This document shows, in pieces, positions 7,187 to 9,903 of a stretch of DNA of 9,903 nt; position 1 is the stretch's first letter; each line of letters opens with the position of its first letter. Made by a program: the position numbers and the translations under genes. The notes beneath the pieces are model-generated. The model saw only the letters and a program-made list of their open reading frames with translations. It did no database searches and had not been told where the DNA came from. The DNA comes from Chlorobiota bacterium (lineage in GTDB: Bacteria; Bacteroidota; Bacteroidia; Bacteroidales; B39-G9): assembly GCA_030632095.1 (NCBI GenBank), contig DAOVJU010000078.1:1-9903 (forward strand), in the 5' to 3' direction.

Positions 7187-7651
7187 ATGGAATATAAGAA
7201 AGCACTATCAAAAGCAATGTATCTATGCAGTAGAAAGGAATACTGTGTTACTGAGATTTTTGATAAATTATGTTCATGGAAGGTAAGTGAGGGCAAGATT
7301 GAAAAAATTATTAAATATTTAATTAAAGAACAATTTATTGATGAAAAAAGATATGTTAAACATTTTGTACATGATAAGATTTGGTTGAATAAGTGGGGAA
7401 AAAGAAAGGTTGAATTTGCATTGAAAATAAAAAAAGTAGATCCAGGCATTACGACTACCATATTAGATTTAATCGATACGGAGAAATATTATAATCTTAT
7501 ATTGAATGAGCTTGAAAAGAAAACAGGAAACATCAAAAGTAAAAGTAAAATAAACCTGAAAGCGAAACTTTTTAATTTTGGAGCAAACCGTGGTTATGAA
7601 AATGATTATTTATACCGAGCCATCGATGAATTAGTAAATGTAAAAGAATGA
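7187..7651 (+). CDS. recX: RecX family regulator of RecA
   Basis: Small cytosolic protein that binds RecA filaments and modulates recombination and the SOS response, inhibiting RecA in most species studied. The three tandem three-helix repeats of RecX are visible: repeat 1 at about 5-50 (ALSKAMYLCSRKEYCVTEI), repeat 2 at about 51-100 with the diagnostic IDEKRYVKHFVHDKI..WGKRKVEFAL, and repeat 3 at about 103-152 ending KLFNFGANRGYENDYLYRAI. The 154 residues are typical. It follows prmC by 5 bases, a pairing usual in Bacteroidota. It is not next to recA, so its expression is probably tied to prmC rather than to an SOS promoter, and no SOS box was seen. Transcription probably ends within the palindromic repeat downstream. 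Confidence 0.92.
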   Translation: MEYKKALSKAMYLCSRKEYCVTEIFDKLCSWKVSEGKIEKIIKYLIKEQFIDEKRYVKHFVHDKIWLNKWGKRKVEFALKIKKVDPGITTTILDLIDTEKYYNLILNELEKKTGNIKSKSKINLKAKLFNFGANRGYENDYLYRAIDELVNVKE

Positions 7652-7673
7652 ATCTGGTCTAAAAGGGTGTTTT

Positions 7674-7749
7674 CGTTCATTGTGAAGTGAAGCGATCTCA
7701 AACTGCTGAACTACAAAGAAATAGATTGCTTCGTTTCCGCCAATAACAG
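7674..7749. repeat. Decayed intergenic palindromic repeat
   Basis: A 76-base imperfect palindrome fills most of the gap between the convergent recX and coiled-coil genes. The best-paired part is GAAGCGATCT (7689-7698) with AGATTGCTTC (7723-7732), ten pairs with one G-T. The ends pair again through ATTG (7679-7682) and CAAT (7741-7744). The arms resemble a repeat seen across many Bacteroidota and other genomes, with core words like CATTG, GAAGC and AATCTC, here with several substitutions. It is visibly richer in GC than its surroundings. It may act as a terminator for recX by folding, but no T-run follows. Assignment to a named repeat family is from memory and not certain. Confidence 0.6.
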
Positions 7750-7778
7750 AATTTCAAAACTTACTGAAAATGAATGGT

Positions 7779-8444
7779 TTATGAAAATTTGTCATCTATT
7801 TGATTGGAGATTTCTCGAAACCTACTATCAGTATGTGATTTATGATCAATAATTTTTTTATTTAAATCATTCTTCAGTTGTTCGTTTAATTCTTTAAACG
7901 ATTTTTCATTTTTGTCAAACATTTTTAATAAATAATCTTTCAATGCATTCGACTGGCTTTCTATTTGTATATTATATTTTTTTACTTTTTCATTAAGGTG
8001 GGTACAATAACGATTAAACCTTCTGCGATTTAACAATAAAAATAATGCAGTTAGTAAATATACCAACACTAGAAATATAACAATTACATTCAAGTTAATC
8101 CTGGTGTCTTGTTCAAGATTAGCTATATTTCTTTTCTCGTAATAAATGCTTCTTTCTAGTTTTTTCATATCATTCAGGTTTGCGTTTACATCATCCCGAA
8201 TAAGCAAAACTTCTTCAAATAAGCTGTCGTTAAAATATTGCTGGTTATGAATTTCATTATTGTATTCTTTAATGAAATTCTTAAGTTTCTTCCTTAAGAA
8301 ATAATTATTAGCCTTTAGTTTCTGAAGCTTATCATTTAAAATAGTTAATTCAAGATCAAAATTTGTTGTATCAGTTAACATGCTGCATTTTAATGGTTTA
8401 TTAATAAAAACCAATAAAATGAGAATTAAAAGAAACCTGTTCAT
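7779..8444 (-). CDS. Hypothetical single-pass membrane protein with coiled coils
   Basis: I do not recognise this gene. Numbering from the ATG at 8444, which I prefer because a signal peptide then begins directly (MNRFLLILILLVF), the 221-residue product has: a signal peptide at about 1-20; a charged, heptad-like helical region at about 33-115 rich in Lys, Glu, Leu and Asn; a transmembrane helix at about 119-139 (VIVIFLVLVYLLTALFLLL); a basic NRRRFNR stop-transfer cluster; and a second helical, probably coiled-coil tail to the C-terminus. Positive charges after the helix predict the tail in the cytoplasm and the first coil in the periplasm. ATGs at 8450 and 8465 would add 2 or 7 residues. The layout suggests a sensor, scaffold or tether, but no enzyme domain is visible. 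It is transcribed alone, from a consensus promoter. Confidence 0.75.
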   Translation of the reverse strand: MNRFLLILILLVFINKPLKCSMLTDTTNFDLELTILNDKLQKLKANNYFLRKKLKNFIKEYNNEIHNQQYFNDSLFEEVLLIRDDVNANLNDMKKLERSIYYEKRNIANLEQDTRINLNVIVIFLVLVYLLTALFLLLNRRRFNRYCTHLNEKVKKYNIQIESQSNALKDYLLKMFDKNEKSFKELNEQLKNDLNKKIIDHKSHTDSRFREISNQIDDKFS

Positions 8445-8502
8445 TATCATAGTAGCACTTGTCATCCTATAAATATCTATATAAAATGTTTATGAATACT
8501 AT

Positions 8503-8533
8503 CAAATTTAAAGTATTTTGAGAAAAAATCAAA
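8503..8533 (-). promoter_or_regulatory. Consensus Bacteroidota promoter for the coiled-coil gene
   Basis: On the minus strand TTTG (complement of 8530-8533), exactly 19 bases, then TAAATTTG (complement of 8503-8510) match TTTG / TAnnTTTG at all fixed positions. Transcription would begin near 8496, about 30-50 bases before the candidate start codons. Its presence supports this unknown gene being real and expressed. Confidence 0.7.
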
Positions 8534-8618
8534 TTATTAGGCGACTAAGCAAGCACTTTTACCAATATGTTGTTCAAATCTGTTATATTTTAGGTTGTTT
8601 ATGCCGCAATTTCAACAC

Positions 8619-8650
8619 CTTGTATTTTACAAAAAAACATTTTACATTTG
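8619..8650 (+). promoter_or_regulatory. Promoter of the TetR-family gene
   Basis: CTTG (8619-8622), 20 bases, TACATTTG (8643-8650). The -7 element is a perfect match to TAnnTTTG and the -33 element has one mismatch. The predicted start near 8657 leaves a leader of about 28 bases before the ATG at 8685. Both elements overlap TTGTA/TACAA dyads (see the operator entry). Confidence 0.6.
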
Positions 8651-8655
8651 TACAA
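8620..8655. promoter_or_regulatory. Candidate operator dyads (TTGTA/TACAA) over the tetR promoter
   Basis: Two dyads share the same half-site. TTGTA-TTT-TACAA (8620-8632) is a perfect 13-base inverted repeat starting in the -33 element. TACATTTGTACAA (8643-8655) contains the overlapping palindromes TACA-TT-TGTA and TTGTACAA and covers the -7 element. TetR-family proteins usually bind such dyads in their own promoter, so self-repression is the natural inference. The dyads are short and the DNA is AT-rich, so chance is not excluded. Confidence 0.4.
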
Positions 8656-8684
8656 CAAAACGAAATTAGTCAAAAAGAACAATT

Positions 8685-9263
8685 ATGAGAATTGATAATA
8701 CCAAAGAAAAAATTTTACATGTCGCCGGATTAATCTTTAGTAAATTCGGTTTTCATAAAACTACGGTTGATGAAATTGCCCGTGCAGCCCATAAAGCAAA
8801 AGGTTCCATTTATTACTATTTTAGAAACAAGGAAGAATTATTTCAGGGTGTTGTAGAAAAAGAGTTTCAGACCTTACGATCCGAATTAGTAGCATCAATT
8901 GATAAAAGCAAAAATGCTAAAGAAAAACTCGCCAATTATATTATTGTAAGAATGCAGACAATACATAAGCTTGCTAACTTTTATGATGCATTGAAAAATG
9001 ACTATTTAAGTTATCTTCCATTTATTGAAAAGATCAGGGCAAAATATGATAACGAAGAAATTGTTCTTGTTAAATCATTATTAACAAGTGGTGTGAATAA
9101 TAATGAATTTGAAATTAGAGATATTGAATTGACTGCAAGTGCTTTATTAACTGTATTAAAAGGCCTTGAAATACCTTTTTTTATTAATGAAGAGTATATG
9201 AAACTGGAAAATAGAATGAGAGAATTAATATCAATTTTTATCAGGGGAATAGAAAAGAGGTAA
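8685..9263 (+). CDS. TetR/AcrR family transcriptional regulator
   Basis: DNA-binding one-component regulator, usually a dimeric repressor released by a small ligand. The N-terminal helix-turn-helix domain is clear at about residues 6-55: TKEKILHVAGLIFSKFGFHKTTVDEIARAA, then the recognition helix KGSIYYYFRNKEELF. The C-terminal all-helical part (about 60-192) is the ligand and dimer domain and does not reveal the ligand. The 192 residues are typical. It lies 51 bases upstream of a short-chain dehydrogenase on the same strand, so the two may be co-transcribed and the dehydrogenase may be a target. Its own promoter carries inverted repeats suitable for autoregulation. No TetR-specific subfamily could be assigned by eye. 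Confidence 0.93.
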   Translation: MRIDNTKEKILHVAGLIFSKFGFHKTTVDEIARAAHKAKGSIYYYFRNKEELFQGVVEKEFQTLRSELVASIDKSKNAKEKLANYIIVRMQTIHKLANFYDALKNDYLSYLPFIEKIRAKYDNEEIVLVKSLLTSGVNNNEFEIRDIELTASALLTVLKGLEIPFFINEEYMKLENRMRELISIFIRGIEKR

Positions 9264-9314
9264 AAAAAAAATTCAACCTGACTAAAAAACGAGAAAAGTC
9301 AAATTGTTAAAGTC

Positions 9315-9903
9315 ATGACAATTACTATTAAGGAAATATCATCTAAAACAGTAAATACAAAAGCACATAGAAAAAAAAATAAATTGCGTAACAAAGTTGT
9401 AATAATTACTGGTGCTTCATCAGGTATTGGAAAAGCACTGGCCTTTGAATTTGCGAAACGGGGTGCAAAAGTTGTACTTGCATCAAGGAACATATTTTTG
9501 TTGTCAGTAATACAAAATAAGATACAAGAAAGAGGTGGAAACGCATTAATTGTTAAGACAGATGTTACAAAAAAAGAAGACTGTAATAATTTAATTAAAC
9601 AAACTGTTAGCCATTTTGGAACTATTGATATATTGATAAGTAATGCAGGAATTTCAATGCACGCAAGTTTTTCCGATTTAGATTTATCGGTTATTGAGAA
9701 GCTCATGGATACTAATTTTTATGGAGCTATATATTGTACTAAATATGCTATGCCTTATTTGTTAAAGAAAAAAGGCAGTGTTATTGGAATTTCATCATTG
9801 AGCGGCATAACTCCCCTACCCGGAAGAACCGGATATTGTGCCTCAAAATATGCTTTGGATGGATTTTTAAATACAATTCGTGTAGAATATCTTAAAAAGA
9901 ATT
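9315..9903 (+). CDS. Short-chain dehydrogenase/reductase (SDR), 3' end cut by the window
   Basis: NAD(P)-dependent oxidoreductase of the classical SDR family, with unknown substrate. The frame is open from the ATG at 9315 to the window edge, giving 196 residues. The cofactor-binding TGASSGIG is at 32-39 after the first beta strand KVVIITG. An acidic D83 (TDV), the NAG motif at 110-112 in LISNAGIS, the catalytic serine S161 in GISSLSG, and the YxxxK pair Y174/K178 in YCASK are all present, so the active site is complete. An arginine at 58 (LASRN) after the second strand suggests NADPH preference. The first 24 residues form an unusual polar, basic leader (KAHRKKNK) ahead of the fold. A TTG at 9384 is an alternative start that would remove it. 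The gene follows the TetR gene closely and is likely in its operon or regulon. Confidence 0.9.
   Translation, partial: MTITIKEISSKTVNTKAHRKKNKLRNKVVIITGASSGIGKALAFEFAKRGAKVVLASRNIFLLSVIQNKIQERGGNALIVKTDVTKKEDCNNLIKQTVSHFGTIDILISNAGISMHASFSDLDLSVIEKLMDTNFYGAIYCTKYAMPYLLKKKGSVIGISSLSGITPLPGRTGYCASKYALDGFLNTIRVEYLKKN

Noticed and set aside
7117..7461. Minus-strand open frame across the prmC/recX junction
   Set aside because: It is antisense to two well-supported genes and has no family resemblance.
9299..9706. Minus-strand open frame at the right end
   Set aside because: It is antisense to the SDR gene, whose plus-strand frame holds TGASSGIG, NAG and YxxxK motifs and is clearly the coding one.
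7652..9903. Defence system, toxin-antitoxin pair or mobile island
   Set aside because: There is no nuclease, transposase, integrase, small paired genes or flanking direct repeats. The unknown membrane protein, regulator and SDR do not form a known defence layout.
1..9903. CRISPR array, tRNA or rRNA gene
   Set aside because: No regularly spaced repeats, cloverleaf-like sequence or ribosomal RNA stretches were noticed on either strand.

Overview
The window is AT-rich chromosomal DNA from a Gram-negative member of the Bacteroidota, possibly near Bacteroidales/Marinilabiliales. This rests on three things: lipid A synthesis (lpxK, so an outer membrane); the gene pairings folK/sppA/lpxK and ribD/prmC/recX with a head-GIN-domain protein, which are familiar from that phylum; and promoter-like sequences of the Bacteroidota type (TTTG, about 20 bases, TAnnTTTG) rather than the E. 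coli type. No tRNA, rRNA, insertion sequence, integrase or CRISPR array was seen, and no stretch of more than 300 bases lacks a gene.

Layout. At the left edge is uracil phosphoribosyltransferase (upp, + strand, start possibly just outside the window). It converges on folK (- strand, folate synthesis). folK diverges from sppA (+, membrane signal-peptide peptidase) across an AT-rich 154-base gap in which no convincing promoter was found. sppA is followed by a perfect 12-bp terminator hairpin and then lpxK (+, lipid A 4'-kinase). lpxK converges on a secreted head-GIN-domain protein (-), whose likely terminator hairpin overlaps the lpxK stop codon. Upstream of the GIN gene is a strong Bacteroidota-type promoter, and then ribD (-, riboflavin synthesis). 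ribD diverges from the tight pair prmC-recX (+; release factor methylation and RecA regulation, 5 bases apart). Downstream of recX is a decayed palindromic repeat, then an unrecognised membrane coiled-coil protein (-) with a consensus-perfect promoter. Its promoter region backs onto that of a TetR-family regulator (+), whose promoter carries TTGTA/TACAA dyads. Last comes the start of a short-chain dehydrogenase (+), cut off by the window edge and in a TetR-SDR arrangement.

How the genes relate. Most are housekeeping genes: nucleotide salvage, folate, riboflavin, lipid A, translation termination and recombination control, in short transcription units of one or two genes. The less ordinary parts are at about 7.65-9.9 kb: the repeat remnant, the unknown membrane protein and the regulator-SDR pair. 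I found no clear evidence of a novel multi-gene system. The best leads are the regulator's operator-like dyads, the unknown coiled-coil protein and the palindromic repeat.
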